A stretch of DNA of 64,000 nt from Heliocidaris erythrogramma (taxonomy: Eukaryota; Echinodermata; Echinoidea; Camarodonta; Echinometridae): assembly GCA_025617745.1 (NCBI GenBank), contig CM046870.1, positions 4,841,285-4,905,284 on the forward strand. Reading direction: 5' to 3'. Under the pieces are notes generated by a model. The model saw nothing but the letters and a program-made list of their open reading frames with translations. It was not told where the DNA came from and searched no databases. Shown piece after piece: positions 48,437 through 61,460 of the stretch; positions within the stretch are counted from its first letter, which is position 1, and the number at the start of each line of letters is the position of its first letter. Both the position numbers and the translations under genes were made by a program.

Positions 48437-51184
48437 CTGCACGAAAAGAGATATTAATTGAAAACATGTTAACACAGGCAACAATTTAATGCTACGAAAG
48501 AGGGATAATTATGTAAGCAGTAATGTATTCACCTTGCCATCTCTAAACATGGAGATGGCTTACTGAATAGACTGCTCTGGACTTCCATGTATTACAGTGG
48601 TGTTGAGTGGGTGTAAACCACTACATTGATTATCACAGTCTGAACAGATCATGTTGTCTACTAGTGGTTCACACCCACTCAAAATCAAACTGTCTGTTAC
48701 ATATACATGTACATCTTAAAGTGTCAGGTGTGATAGGGAGCCCTACGTCTGCACACTAAGATTCGACTTGAAACTGAATTAGCATTTTCTTTCATACTGC
48801 TCTAATGCTTTACATACATATATTTTATTTCTGATTATTACCTAAAGAGTAAGTGTCCCAAACATTTCACAAAAACTTCGAGCAAGAAGGATGTCACTTT
48901 TACAAGGAAAGGTGGCTGTGTCATTATGACAATGCAAAAAAAAACCCACATGCCCCATGCTTACTCACTCAGTCAGTCAATTAACGTGGGGTCAGGATTT
49001 CAGACATGAAAGATAACATTTTTAGGCTTCTATAAAAATTGTGTAAATTAGACCTTTTCTCAATATTTTGAATTGTTTCCTCATGACTGTGTACTGCTAT
49101 GATAAAGAGGAAAAGTTGGTATTTGCTGCATGTTTTGCCTTATCAGAATCATTCACTTATGAGTTTGCAGGCAAGGGCACTGCACAGACATAGGGCCTCT
49201 AAACATAAAAAAATGTACATACATACTTCTTGGGTGTGGTGTGAAGCAACAGGAAATATACTTGTATGGTAAAATTTCAAGATCCATACACTTATCTTGT
49301 ATGCTATGTCAGTATTATCAATTTTAAGGTTGTCTCTTTCTTTCATGGAATATTTTTTAGCTTTTGCTCTTGACCGCTTTTCATCTCACTGATGGGTTCA
49401 CTTGGTCTGTAGAATCCATTAACAAATTAAAAAACACTCGGCTATAATAATAATAGTACCGGTAATATTAATAATAAACTGTTCATGTATAGTGCACATT
49501 ATGTTATGATACAACGTGCCTATGCGCTTCCAAAGGGTTTGGATATTGTAGTGACGAACTACCATTTTTGCGGATACTGTAGATGCGGATTAATTAAATT
49601 GAATATTTGAGTGAAAGTGTCATTGGAATTGAACCGTAACGAGTTATTTCTTCTTAAATAAGAATTAATAGAAATAGTTGCTTTAGGAGAGTATTAATGA
49701 AATTGTAGATTTCCTAGATTCGCCACTGTTATATTTGTTCAGTTCCACAGAATTGTTAATTGTTATTCTTTCTTTTTGTTTAAAAATGGAACTATATTGT
49801 TAGAGAAACGCACGAATACCAATGTTAGGTGTTTTTGGTGACACGTCGGGCAACACCCCACGCTATACGTTCATTGGCACACTAGTAATAGCAGCCGACA
49901 GACGTTTGGGCGCTATACGTGCGTTCGTGTTGGCATAGCCAAGTTTTCGACCGTTTAAATATGGTACGTAGCAATTAATTATAACTCGCATTAGCATTAT
50001 CAATTGTAGCGAACATTAGGTAATCGATTAAGATATAGTAAATTAAATTTTGTACAATTTTTCTCATGTGTACAATGTTGGTACAGATTGGATTTTGGGC
50101 GTGGCATTAAATTTTGCCGCGGTACTGGTCATGTGACTTTAATAAGGGATGAAAGTTATTTATAGATGAATGTTTACCTTGTGCGAGAAAAGCATGATTT
50201 GTTTGATTATGTTAAATTTATTTTTATCATGTTGATGATTTAATCAACTGATATTTGATGTTTCTAGAACTTTGAAGCGGGTTACTATTGTTTTATATAA
50301 CTAGATATTCAAGTCACCAAACACAGAATTTGAGAGTTGATAATTTATTCTGTTGTGAAGGCATTTTTAGAAACTGATGACTATTTTAGCATCAGTCTCG
50401 CTCGCCGTATCTAAAATAATTTTTGGGGTTATAATTATTGAGTTTGTTCTTTTTTAAATCACATACTAGACGATTTATGTATTTTTGTCAAAATAGGGCT
50501 TGCTGACGTGGCTTTAATGGACGCCATGTTTAGGGTGTGACTTTATAATGGAGCTGACTTGGCTTATACACCACCTAGGGTGAGATACTATTAATAGTTA
50601 CATGTTAGTTAATTATATCACATATATACATTTGTTCCATTTGATGTGAATTCATATATTGGTATTGTCTTTCTACATGATTTACTATAACACAATTTTA
50701 CATGCCGTGTAGGTGTTATCCCAGACGGTTATGGATTTATGATAACGAAATGCTATGAGTAATTTCTATTTTCGATTCTGCGATATATTGATAATGTTAT
50801 GATTAAAATATTATCCCTTAATCTATACAATTTGAGGCACGTATATACAGCACCTTTTACTACTATTCTCAATGCTTTACGGATTAGTAGTTATTTACAA
50901 TTAAATCAATTGCATAGACAACTTAACTTCACAATTATAATTGTCGAAATATCAGGTGATAATTGATGATATGTCTATTGTATTGTATCATTTATATTTG
51001 CGCTCTGTAACAATTATTACTTGTGATTCTACTGTATTTTTATTCAATGCAGGGATTTGTTGTATACCCAATAAAATAAACACCATAAACGCTAGCTACC
51101 AGCTTCACGACTCCAGATTTGTTGGTTCTAAAAAGGTGTGTCGACTGGGACACCAAAATATCATTACCCTGGCTTTATAGCTCC
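48437..51184. other. Upstream intron or flank, nothing coding recognised
   Basis: AT-rich. A SINE-like or related fragment lies at 49440-49545 (CCTATGCGCTTCCAAAG, also near 37220). CGCTATACGT occurs twice at 49860-49920. No nidogen-type exon was found. Confidence 0.5.
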
Positions 51185-51372
51185 GGCAGCCTTAATTAGC
51201 GCACAGTGCATTTCAAGGAATAAATCCTGCCAGGTACCCATTTAACACCTGGGTGGAGAGAGGCAAACGTGGATTAATGTCTTGTCAAAAGACGTTAGTG
51301 CCAGGCTGAGATTCAAACCCTCAACCCTTGGATTGAGAGTCAAGTGAATGAACCACTATACCACAACACCTC
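51185..51372 (-). mobile_element. tRNA-derived SINE
   Basis: Minus strand: head TTGTGGTATAGTGGTTCATT (A box region), B box-like GAGGGTTTGAATCTC, then AGACATTAATCCACG and CTCTCCACCCAGGTGTTAAA and GGGTACCTGGCAGG. Best preserved of three SINE copies. Confidence 0.85.
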
Positions 51373-51549
51373 CACAAACTGATCAGTTACATCTTTAGTT
51401 GTTAGTATTCAAAAGTCACCAAAAGGACTAGTTTTATAAAAGGAATCTTTTCTGATAAAAGATCAAAATTTCTTTATTCTCTCATTAAGGATGACTGATT
51501 GCCATTTAACACAACATTCAAATATTGTTAATAACTATTGTCAAACTGG

Positions 51550-51690
51550 GGAGCGTTTCATCAAGCGTTTTGTAAGTGATTTTTACCGACAACTTTTATA
51601 AGCTACTGAAATCCTTGCATCTGATTGGCTGAGAGCAAATTTGTCAGTAAAAATCACTGAAAAAAACGCTTGATGAAACGCTCCCCAGTT
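51550..51690. mobile_element. Palindromic MITE (GGGGAGCGTTTCATCAAGCG), copy 1
   Basis: GGGGAGCGTTTCATCAAGCG is mirrored by CGCTTGATGAAACGCTCCCC, with core TTATAAGCTACTGAAATCC and GATTGGCTGAGAGC. It sits in a longer imperfect palindrome (AACAATATTTGAATGTTG on both sides). Confidence 0.9.
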
Positions 51691-52408
51691 TGACAATAGT
51701 TATTAACAATATTTGAATGTTGCTGCTGATTTGTGTTAAATGGCATTCAGTCAATTTTGACTATTATCACCACTACTTTTATTATTTCATATTATGATTC
51801 AAAGTCATATGACTCATTAGACCAACTATTTTATACTTTATGTACAATTTGCTATTACAGGAGACAGCCTCAAAAACTTTGAGAAAAACCCATCGTAAAT
51901 GAAAAAAGCCTGTAAAATTCTGTCCATTGTCTTTACAGATAATAATTGAACACAATACACAAGTCCATCTTGGCGTAAAAATAGCCTTAAAAATGCATGG
52001 TAATTCTTTTTATAAAATTCTGCTCTACAAATGAGCCTTACAGTAGATATTCTTCATTTTACATGACCTGCCTAGCATGACAACACAAGATTATCTCTAT
52101 AATGCATTGTGCCCATTAATCAGACTGATATCGCGAGAAGAAGTAGAGCTCAAATGGCATTTCAATTTGTAAATTATTAAACAGTATGGGTTAATTATGA
52201 TAGAAAAATACTGTGCTTCCAGACAAATCCATCGCCTAATGGATCGGATCATATATGTCATATTGCATAAAAACAACCAAAACACGTCAAAATTCATTAA
52301 ATAAATGAAAGGCGGCTTAGTACCGGTAAAGTGTGTGTTTGTATTTGTCTCTCAGGCCCTGTTCACATCTGCCACTGATCTATAAAATAGTTGCAAAGAT
52401 GAACAGGG

Positions 52409-52543
52409 GAGCGTTTCATCAAGCGTTTTGTCAGTGATTTTCACCGACAACTGTTATAAGCTACTGAAATCCTTGCATCTGATTGGCTGAGAGCAAATTT
52501 GTCAGTAAAAATCACTGACAAAACGCATGATGAAACGCTCCCC
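52409..52543. mobile_element. Palindromic MITE (GGGGAGCGTTTCATCAAGCG), copy 2
   Basis: Nearly identical to 51550-51690, only about 720 bp away and in the same orientation. Confidence 0.9.
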
Positions 52544-53828
52544 AGGTACTCCTGAACAATGCAGAATTTTGCTTCCACCTATTTTGCGCTTGTTTTCCTG
52601 CTTTTTGTCTGGATAGAAACATAGGCGAAATGGAAACACTACTACATGACTTTATGCAATATGGCAGGAATGAACAGTTAGTCTGTATACATGTATGAAG
52701 TTACTTTAATATTAAAACACTGTAAAAGTTGCAATTAAGGGGCTATTGAGTAATTGGAATACATTTGCATAATGTTACCATTATTTATAATAAATTAAGA
52801 ACAAAATATATTCTGAATGTTTCTACAAATTAGATTAGGAATCTTTAAACTGGACCTCAACACAGGACATTTGCCTTCAAAAATTGCAAACATCTTCGAC
52901 ATTAAAATACAACTTGACTCACTACAACAATACGATTAAAGCAATATAAGTTGGATTTTTGTGGGGTTTTTTCTTTCTTTTTGCTAGATGCATATCATAA
53001 TAAATTTTCATGCAAAAGGCCCCTGAACATATATTAGCAGTTTTTGTGACTTGTCATATTCTTACAGATACATGTACATATGTAGAAGCTACAAGTACCT
53101 GTTTTATGAGATCTGTCATTGCATTTATATGCAAATGAACTGATACTACTTAAAATGAAATCCATCATAAAGAAACAGTCTCGGAATATGGGATTTACAA
53201 TTCAAATGATTGCCATGACCTTTGATGTGGTCTATTTTCTAAGCTTTTCTTCTTTTTAGGGGGGGGGCATGATTTTCTCAAAATCTGTGATCTCTGCAAC
53301 TTGATTCTGTGACTAGATTGATGGTTTGCTGGTATCTCCAAACTGTCAGACAAACTTAATCCATTGCAAATGGGGAACCAGGTGGTCCCTGTATTAAGCC
53401 TATGGGGATGAGAGTATTCAGTTGTCAACAAGTTAATATGCAAATACTTATTTTACCTTAAATCAGAATTGGCATTTCAGAAGAGAATGCAAATGGTCTG
53501 AAACTTCAGGGACCTTTAATCATGTACTGAATTTAATATATTTCAACTGTTAAGAAAAGCTTGTCTTTCTTCCTGAAATTGAAGACAGAATCATTGATTG
53601 TTAAGTTTGATGTCATGGGACACTGTTTTCATCACGATGAACAATATGAAAAAGGTAACCACAAACTAACAAGGTAATTACCCAGTACAAACTGGTATAA
53701 TGAAATCTTATCTGTGATACATGTTCGCACAACTGGTTTCACTACAATGTTTAAAGAATGCAATCACATGCAATTTTAAGAGATCAACAGTGTCCTCAGT
53801 AGAGAAAAAAAATACACAGCAGCAAAAG

Positions 53829-54505
53829 CGAGAGCTCTGGTAAACTGAAAAAAAGGGCTCTGGTAAATTGAAAAGAGCTCTGGTAAACTGACAAAGAGCT
53901 CTGGTACAGGTAAATGGAAAAAGAGCTCTGGTAAACTGACAAAGAGATCTGGTAAACTGACAAAGAGATCTGGTAAACTGAAAAAGAGCTCTGGTAAACT
54001 GACAAAGAGATCTGGTAAACTGAAAAAGAGCTCTGGTAAACAGAAAAAGAGCTCTGGTAAACTGACAAAGAGCTCTGGTATGTAAATGGAAAAAGAGCTC
54101 TGATAAACTGACAAAGAGATCTGGTAAACTGACAAAGAGATCTGGTAAACTGAAAAAGAGCTCTGGTAAACTGAAAAAGAGCTCTGGTAAAGTGACAAAT
54201 AGATCTGGTAAAATGAAAAAGAGCTCTAGTAAACTGAAAAAGAGCTCTGGTAAATGGAAAAAGAGCTCTGGTAAACTGACAAAGAGATCTGGTAAACTGA
54301 CAAAGAGATCTGGTAAACTGAAAAAGAGCTCTGGTAAATGGAAAAAGAGCTCTGGTAAACTGACAAAGAGCTCTGGTAAAGTGACAAAGAGATCTGGTAA
54401 ACTGAAAAAGAGATCTGGTAAACTGAAAAAGAGCTCTAGTAAACTGAAAAAGAGCACTGGTAAACTGACAAAGAGATCTGGTAAACTGACAAAGAGCTCT
54501 GGTAC
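53829..54505. repeat. 21-bp minisatellite, about 32 units
   Basis: Unit GAGMTCTGGTAAACTGAMAAA with two main variants (AGCTCT and AGATCT). Longer TAAATGGAAAAAGAGC variants recur at 53911, 54083, 54251 and 54335, showing a higher-order period near 168 bp. The unit is seven codons, so both strands stay open (SGKLKK on +, FSLPEL on -). Confidence 0.95.
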
Positions 54506-54865
54506 AAAACCAATAAAAAAAAACATGTATATGAAAATAGCTCCTGTAAATTTAAAAGTTTTTTCAAATCATTTGTCATTTCAATAAGGGAGCACCACAT
54601 TGCTTTAATACTGTAATGTGCAAACATTATCAAGGTCTCTCACAGTACATAATCCAATCATATTTTTTTGTATGTGCCCAACACAATATGGGCTTGAAAA
54701 TTGCCCAAGAGGGATAATTTCTTTCAAATGTTTGCGCCTGTGAACTATATGCACCAACGTAGGTATTTCTTCTCTTGTTACACCCGTATCTTGAAGCTAA
54801 TCTTGGTGTGTTCAAGCAGTGTTCTCCCAATATCTAACTTCGTCTTTAAGAACATGATCGTCGTT

Positions 54866-55205
54866 TCTCTATCACTCCGCTGACAAATGTAACCTCTTCC
54901 TATCTCAATTGTAATCTTAGTCTTCTTAGCCACGTTCACACATGACATGGTTAACCGCTTAAGAAAAATAACGCAGATGAAAAGTAAGATAACATAAAGA
55001 TTTAATAGGGCGCTTCACATATATATCCGTAAATAATATATTTATTATCCAAAATAAATTTCTTGTAAATATCTCACTCCACTGCCCACAAATGTAAACT
55101 TTTCCTATCTCAATTGTAATCTTAGTCTCCTTAGCCACATTCACACATGGTGTGGTTAACCACCTAATAAAAAACAAAATGCAGATGAAGAATTAGATAA
55201 CATAC
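54866..55205. repeat. Tandem duplication, unit about 197 bp
   Basis: CCTATCTCAATTGTAATCTT followed by TAGCCAC-TTCACACATG occurs at 54899 and 55096, with GATAACATA after each. Two diverged copies. Confidence 0.8.
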
Positions 55206-55275
55206 AGTACTTAAGCTTCACATAAAGAACACACAAGAGAAGTAAGTGCAAACATCGCACACAATTAGCCACTAG

Positions 55276-55490
55276 TTACTGTAAAACCAGAAATATTTGA
55301 GACTAAAACCTTCGCGAATTGTTAATGTCAGCCAATTTTTCAGCAAGAAACTTTTGCGGATTGCAATGATTTAAATGTTGTTTCCATTGTGATTTGATTA
55401 CATGTATTTCGTGGCATGAAACTCTCGCGAATCTTGACCACTCGCGAAATTTTCATGCACACGAAAAGAAAATTTCTGGTTTTACGGTAA
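55276..55490. mobile_element. MITE with TTACTGTAAAACCAGAAAT termini
   Basis: TTACTGTAAAACCAGAAAT is mirrored by ATTTCTGGTTTTACGGTAA. Internal CTCGCGAA words. 215 bp. Fragments elsewhere at 7880 and 42065. Confidence 0.85.
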
Positions 55491-56279
55491 TCTCTAATCT
55501 TTCCTACATAAATCATGAACCGCGTATTTGTTTTTTTTTTCAGTCTCACCAGTGCCTTTGACTAGGCAACTTGATATGGGCGCTCTACAAATTCCCGGAT
55601 TGGATTTTAGAGTGGATCGGATTAAGGGGGCTTTGTTACGCACAGATGGGTTTTTTTATTCTTCATCTCCATTTGCCATTCAAGTACACATAAAATGCTT
55701 TTTGCTTGCTGCAGTATCTTTTGATAAAGGCAGTTCATACCACACCACATGTGAACGATGCTTTAGTTGGCACTCATCCTTTCTCTTTCCCATTAATTTT
55801 CTCCACTCAATATCACATCTCACTTCTCTGTGTACATGTACATGCTGTACCATTTCAGTCCCATAATCAAAGCTTCTTTCATCATCCCCTGAATTCAGTC
55901 TCTATCAGAGTTCCCAGAATTTCATGAAAACAAATTTCCCTGATTTTTTTTCCATGATGGTGTTTCAAACTTCCAGGATCATTATATTAACCTATCTTCA
56001 GTTCGAAACATCTTCGTCCTGTGGATACATTTCTTTGGACACAACACAAAATATAAGAGACTATACTTTCTTATTGGGCTAATGAAATGCCCTGATTTTT
56101 TCCCCCGATTTGAATGATATTTCTCAAATTCCCTGTCTTTTCCACTGACTGCAAAAAAGGGAATTCCTTTCAAAGTTCTCCCTAATTTTCAGGACAACTG
56201 GGAAGCCTGTATAGAGATAACTCCCTACATGTACATGTCCATATCTCTCTTGATCTCTCCATGATTTTGTGTAAACACC

Positions 56280-56350
56280 TCTCCCTCCCTCCCTCCCTCC
56301 CCTCCCCACCCCTCCCTCCTTTCTTCCCTCCCCCTCCCCTCCTTCCCTCC
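56280..56350. repeat. CT-rich low-complexity tract
   Basis: CCCTCCCTCC-type runs; simple sequence beside the Harbinger-like MITE. Confidence 0.9.
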
Positions 56351-56399
56351 CTCCATTACAAAGTGTATGTCTTCCCCTCTGTCCTTCTCCTATCTCTTA

Positions 56400-56773
56400 G
56401 GCCCCTGTTACACATGCGTCGGCTTTTAAAGGCGGCCCCAGAGCAGGTTTCACGCCGGCAATTTGAAGCCGCCTCAAGATCATTAAAACATCTGTTACAC
56501 ATGTACATCGAGCCCGCAATTTTGTGTCTACACATAGGCCGGTTTCATGTCGCCTTTTCACAAGCTGACGATGTAATGTTGATTATGATGACGGGTTACA
56601 TCACTTCCGCTTATAAGCCGGCGCCAACTCCACTTTGGTGTTACACCTACTGACTGCGGGACTGAAACCACATCCAGAAGTGGACTGGGATGGAGGCGGC
56701 CTCAGTCCGGCTTTTAAAAAAGTTATGTTACACATACGTCGAGCCGCCTCCGGAGGTATGTGTAACAGGGGTC
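56400..56773. mobile_element. PIF/Harbinger-type MITE with TTA target duplication
   Basis: GGCCCCTGTTACACAT at the left is mirrored by ATGTGTAACAGGGGTC at the right; TTA at 56397-56399 and 56774-56776. Internal GTTACACAT and GCCGCC words repeat. GC-rich and 374 bp. Confidence 0.82.
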
Positions 56774-57689
56774 TTACCCTCTCCCCCTCTCTCTCTCTCT
56801 CTCTAATGTCATGCCCTGTTCACTGCAGAAGAGGTTTGAGCCCAGGCTTCGTCCAGATCCAAACACTACATGAATACATCATGAACAGTATCAGCATTAC
56901 TTCATTCAGACTTCTCAACCAGCATCGAGTGGAGGGTTGAATGCGGAGCGAGTCAACATCCGAAGTAGACTCTCCACAGTGTAAATAATATCAATGACTG
57001 TAGATCAAGCAATCTCCTTAAGGATGCGCTTCATATTCAACGATACGATGGAGTAGAACATCAGAAATCATAGAAATAATTCGTCTGACCTTATGTGCAA
57101 ACATGAAAACAAACATGCATACCGGAAGCAGAATAGCTTTTTGCTTTAATACAGGAGCAGTTGTGCACCCCCCCCCCCCCCCTTAAATCTACATGTACAA
57201 GTGATCAAGGGTATTGAATACAAAAACAATATAACTATCACTCTACGGCACTATCCTTTAATTTCTCCCACCTGATAAAGTTTCTACATCTCTGAAAGTG
57301 TAATATCATTGATCACTCTCAATTCAGGTGTCATATAAAATAGTTGGGTTTTTTTTCTTTTCTTTTTTTTCTCGCTGCTTTCTTTCTCTCAAATTCGATC
57401 AATCTCCCTCCGGAATTTTCTATACATTTATTTGGATCTCTTTTATCCCAAGTAACAAACACTTTATAGCATGATCAATCTACAACTTTTCAGCTCTTTC
57501 TACAGGGGAGGACATTCATAGAAATAGGCCTATAACTCTATATGTTCAATTTCCGGGGGGGGGGGGGGAACAAAACAAAAATCACAAGGAATATGTCTTA
57601 TGCATTTTCCTCACGATTCAAGTTTGGATCAAATTAATCCTAATTCCTTCTTATTCTATCTTCCTATCCTCTCACTCTTGTTCTCCTCC

Positions 57690-58005
57690 TCTCTATCAAT
57701 TTGTTTAGATATCATTCTATCTCTCTCCCTCCATCCTCCCACTGTTCTCTCTCCCTCTCTCTCTTCCTCCATACTTCCATTGCTCTCTTTCTTTCTTGTT
57801 TGCTCGCTCACTCTCTCCCACCCTCTCTCCCTCCCTCTCTCCCTCCTCTTTTCTCTATATCCCATTCTCCATCCCCCTCTCTCTCTCTCTCCCTCCATCC
57901 CCCATACTTCCATTGCTCTCTTTCTTTCTTGGTCGCTCCCTCTCTCCCTCCCTCTCTCCCTCACTCTTCTCTCTACCTCATTCTCCATCCCTGTCTCTCT
58001 GCTGC
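57690..58005. repeat. CT-rich polypyrimidine tract
   Basis: CTCTCTCCCTCC runs with an internal duplication of ACTTCCATTGCTCTCTTTCT at 57771 and 57906. Overlapping serine/leucine/proline frames are not genes. Homopolymers C(57167-57182) and G(57556-57568) lie nearby. Confidence 0.9.
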
Positions 58006-59119
58006 TTCTCTCTGCTGTTTCTCTTTGTTGTCACTACACTGCAGGGAATTATTATTTGCTATTAAAAGTTGGTTGTTTTAATTTACAAAAAGAAATTTCT
58101 CTTGACACTAAAAATGTGCGTGTAGATGTCGCTAAGTTTCCATATTTCCTTCCGTATGTTTCCGAACTTCTTGCCAATAAAAATACAGGTCTGAATAGAT
58201 AAACTAGAAGTAATGAAGGGATTTCAGATAACATTAATGCCATGTACGCCAAAATGCACGTCAGAAAAATGAATCATGCAAATACAGGTTGAAAATAAAG
58301 AAGTGTTCCTAATCAAATTTCATGTCGCTTTCATCGTATTTTCTCATCTTTTATCTCAATAAATCATCCTGTACAAATGCCAGATTTGTTTATTGCATTT
58401 CCAATTTCAACTGATTTTCCACATGTAGCTATCACTCTGTGAGTCTCTCTCTGCATGTAGAGTGAAACTGATTTAACCCTTTCAGAGCCATAGGCAGTTC
58501 TACAGTATTATTGCATTGAATCAAATCATTACTGTTTTCACGAAGTGACGGATGAACGCGCAACTATTAAAAGAAATATAGTTCTCTTTGAAAGTTTTCA
58601 TTAAAGCATAATCTCAACCTCTTCAATGTATGAAGGTTGAATAAATTATATATCCTGTTGATAGATTATAATTCAATGTTTAGTTCTATGTTTGATTATT
58701 TGCATCAGTTTTTATATTTTGAGGGGGGAATGAATTCATCTCAAGATAAGCACAAAAGTTAACTCTTCCGCACATTTATATGTACCAGTGCATCAATGTA
58801 TGTATATGTAGTTTACTTGTAAGCCACTTTTAGCTTATAGAGTGTAATTTGGGTACCTTAACTTCCAGCATCTCTTTACAGAAATCAACTTAAGAAGCTG
58901 ATATTTTCTTGTGAATATATGTATATACTGGCAAGGAACCTGAAACACACCGTGTGAAATATGTTTTGATGATTGGTCTGGAGAAAGCATGTAGATTGCT
59001 CCTCACATATGAACAAGGCTCCTATCCTATCCCAGGAACACTTTGCAGCTGTCCGCCTCTAGTAACCTCCTAATTCCCACATTACAATTCCCTCGCAAGA
59101 GGGTTCGACAGCGTCTTAC
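58006..59119. other. Unique AT-rich sequence, nothing recognised
   Basis: TTAACCCTTTCAGAGCC at 58475 resembles a TTAA-type MITE end, but no matching right end was found. Confidence 0.5.
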
Positions 59120-59204
59120 CCAGGAAACTGCCGCAACCGCAAGAAAAATTGATGAATTGGTATCGAACGAATGAATCTTTCATGCGCGTTTGTGGCTCGC
59201 GAGC
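59120..59204 (-). CDS. Candidate exon on the minus strand, unassigned
   Basis: CCCCGCAG (acceptor) and a strong donor GTAAGA bound 85 nt in a locally GC-rich island. The open frame reads MKDSFVRYQFINFSCGCGSF and LG and ends in phase 1, the phase needed by the PLXDC-like exon at 48436. The peptide does not resemble the expected nidogen-like strand, so assignment is weak. Confidence 0.25.
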
Positions 59205-60125
59205 CTGCGGGGCAAAACACATCAGTGGCACATTTGGGGAATTGACTTGTTTTTCATCAAGGGTGTCCCAACGACAAACGATCATGCATTGTAGATCAAA
59301 GGAAGCCATACCGATGTTCTTGAATTTATAAATGCCTATTTTTCACTTCCTTTCCTGTTTTTTCTACATTTAAAAAAAGCTCCTTAGATTCTCATTCTTT
59401 ACTGCTTGCCAATGCTTAAATATTTCTGAGAGCCATAGGTGTGTCACTTCATATCGCTTTACGCAGAATTAACGCCATTCTGACTCCAAGCAAAATATTA
59501 ATGATACAGTATAGGTGTTAACTCTGTGTTGAAGAACATGGATCAACGCCGTTCTGACTACGATCAGATACAATGTAGATTGAAATCATTTGGGGGGATT
59601 GTTTGCATGCAAAGTTAGGATTGAATTTATTTTGGGGGTATTTTAATCTACAACGTATGTACATCAAGAACTGCACATACTGAACATTTCTACACACTAA
59701 ATACATGCACATACATTTTTTCAGATTCCTCTTTTATATTTTCTATCTCTCAATCATCTTTTCCACAAAATATTACTGATATGATATAATCTTCATTTTC
59801 ATTAATTTCCACGCAATCTCTTAAATCTTTTTTTCTCCACAAGTCCTTCCTATAGATATCTTTCTAATCGTTTTTTTTAATTCTTCTCCATCTTCTCTTT
59901 TAAACAAAAGTTAACATTTTCATTTTCTCCTCCCTTGGAAAGCAGGCTGAATACCTACATCATCTACAAATGTAAATTTCTTCACGCCACCACTTCCCAC
60001 AATTGTCAATTAAGAAATGTCATAGATCCTATTCCATCCCATGTGAACTGCAGAAAGAAATTGGCAGGCCCTTGTAGCTCCAAGCAGATATCTGGCTAAA
60101 TCCTCGAGGGATTCGTGAAACTGAG

Positions 60126-60212
60126 ATGAAATTTTGAGAATTGTTGAGGTAGAGAGCATTACAAGAGAGGAAATTTTGAGAATTGCCGAGGTAGAGAGCA
60201 TTACAAGAGGGA
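60126..60212. repeat. Two tandem 43-bp units
   Basis: GAAATTTTGAGAATT-GAGGTAGAGAGCATTACAAGAG occurs twice in tandem with few changes. Confidence 0.85.
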
Positions 60213-60802
60213 TGAACCCGAGAAAAAGGGTTGAGAAATGCAATATCCTTCTAAAAAAACAAGGGAGGGAGGAAGTCGTGACATGAAAACTGCGGAGATC
60301 AGTTTTTATATTAGAGAGAAATTGAGAGATATCATAAACATTAACCAGAAGTAGAGTTTTCTTCTTTTTTTTTAAGAAAAAGAAGAACAACACATGCTGC
60401 TTTTAAGTAATCATTTCCAGGAAAAAGACTTTTCTGCCCTATACAGGTTTACAATTTGAAAAAAAATAACGTACTGTACATGTATATCAGCTTCAATGCA
60501 ACAACATCAAAACAGACATACATTGTTGGAAACCTTAACAAAATGACTGGCTATATTGGTACAACCAATATCGCAACCTTTACAATTACATTATTTGCTC
60601 AACTTTTGTGAAAAAAGGGAGAAAATGCTGCTGTTGACATTTATCAACTGATATGAAAGTTCTAATTAGTGCTGTAATGTCTCAGTTATTTCATTTTCCG
60701 TTTAACGAAGGCTAAAAATCGAACGGTTTTCGGTTAAACGCACTCACACATATATGCGAGTTTATAACAATTGGGTGATGCAATATGATTTCGAACACAC
60801 GG

Positions 60803-60836
60803 GACAAAGGCGGGACAAAGGCGGGACAAAGGCATA
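60803..60836. repeat. Triplicated 11-bp unit GGGACAAAGGC
   Basis: Three perfect tandem copies of GGGACAAAGGC. Confidence 0.9.
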
Positions 60837-61460
60837 ACAAAAAAGAGACTTGACTTTTAACTCACAAAATAACAAGAAATAAGACATTCTAAAATCAAAT
60901 CATGGTAGGTAAATTGATACTTTTTAGCACTGTTATGAATAAAAAGAAGGAAAATTAGGCTTTTATAGCAAGTTTCGTTTTGCTTTTGCCTAGTTTTGGA
61001 CATTGCCATGTATTCAAAATCATGGAGCATCTTTTCACGGCTAACTGAAAACCGTGAAATCCATTCAGTTTTGGGACCTCACGGTCATTTTCCGAACGTA
61101 AAGCGTTTCGATACCGCCCTACATGTAGTTCTAATTCTCTCAAAAACTGATTTGTGGGACACCAAAACTTTTATGCACACAGCACATGCGTTATTCAATG
61201 TCATCAAAGATTTCAATACTACATGTAAATATTTAAACAACAAGATTGAGTGACAAAGTTGCATTACAAATCAAATATCACATGAGGTATTGACTTTCAT
61301 TATGCATACAAAAAGGTGTAAATTGGGTACATATTTGAAGGGTTCTATGAATACTCCTCCCCCAAAAGTCTCCACCATACAAACCCTCACTCATATTCAT
61401 CCATATACATGTACGTGCTGTGTGCATGCAGAGAACAGGCAAGTAATGAATGCCAAACAG

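Noticed and set aside
53829-54505. CRISPR-like array
   Set aside because: Units are directly adjacent with no unique spacers, in an animal genome; it is a minisatellite.
53708-54526. 272-codon minus frame as a repeat protein
   Set aside because: The frame exists because the repeat unit is 21 bp; there is no non-repetitive domain, signal peptide or splice structure.
57600-58202. 200-codon + frame and overlapping frames
   Set aside because: Most of it is a CT-rich tract giving Ser/Leu/Pro repeats; no start context or splice evidence.
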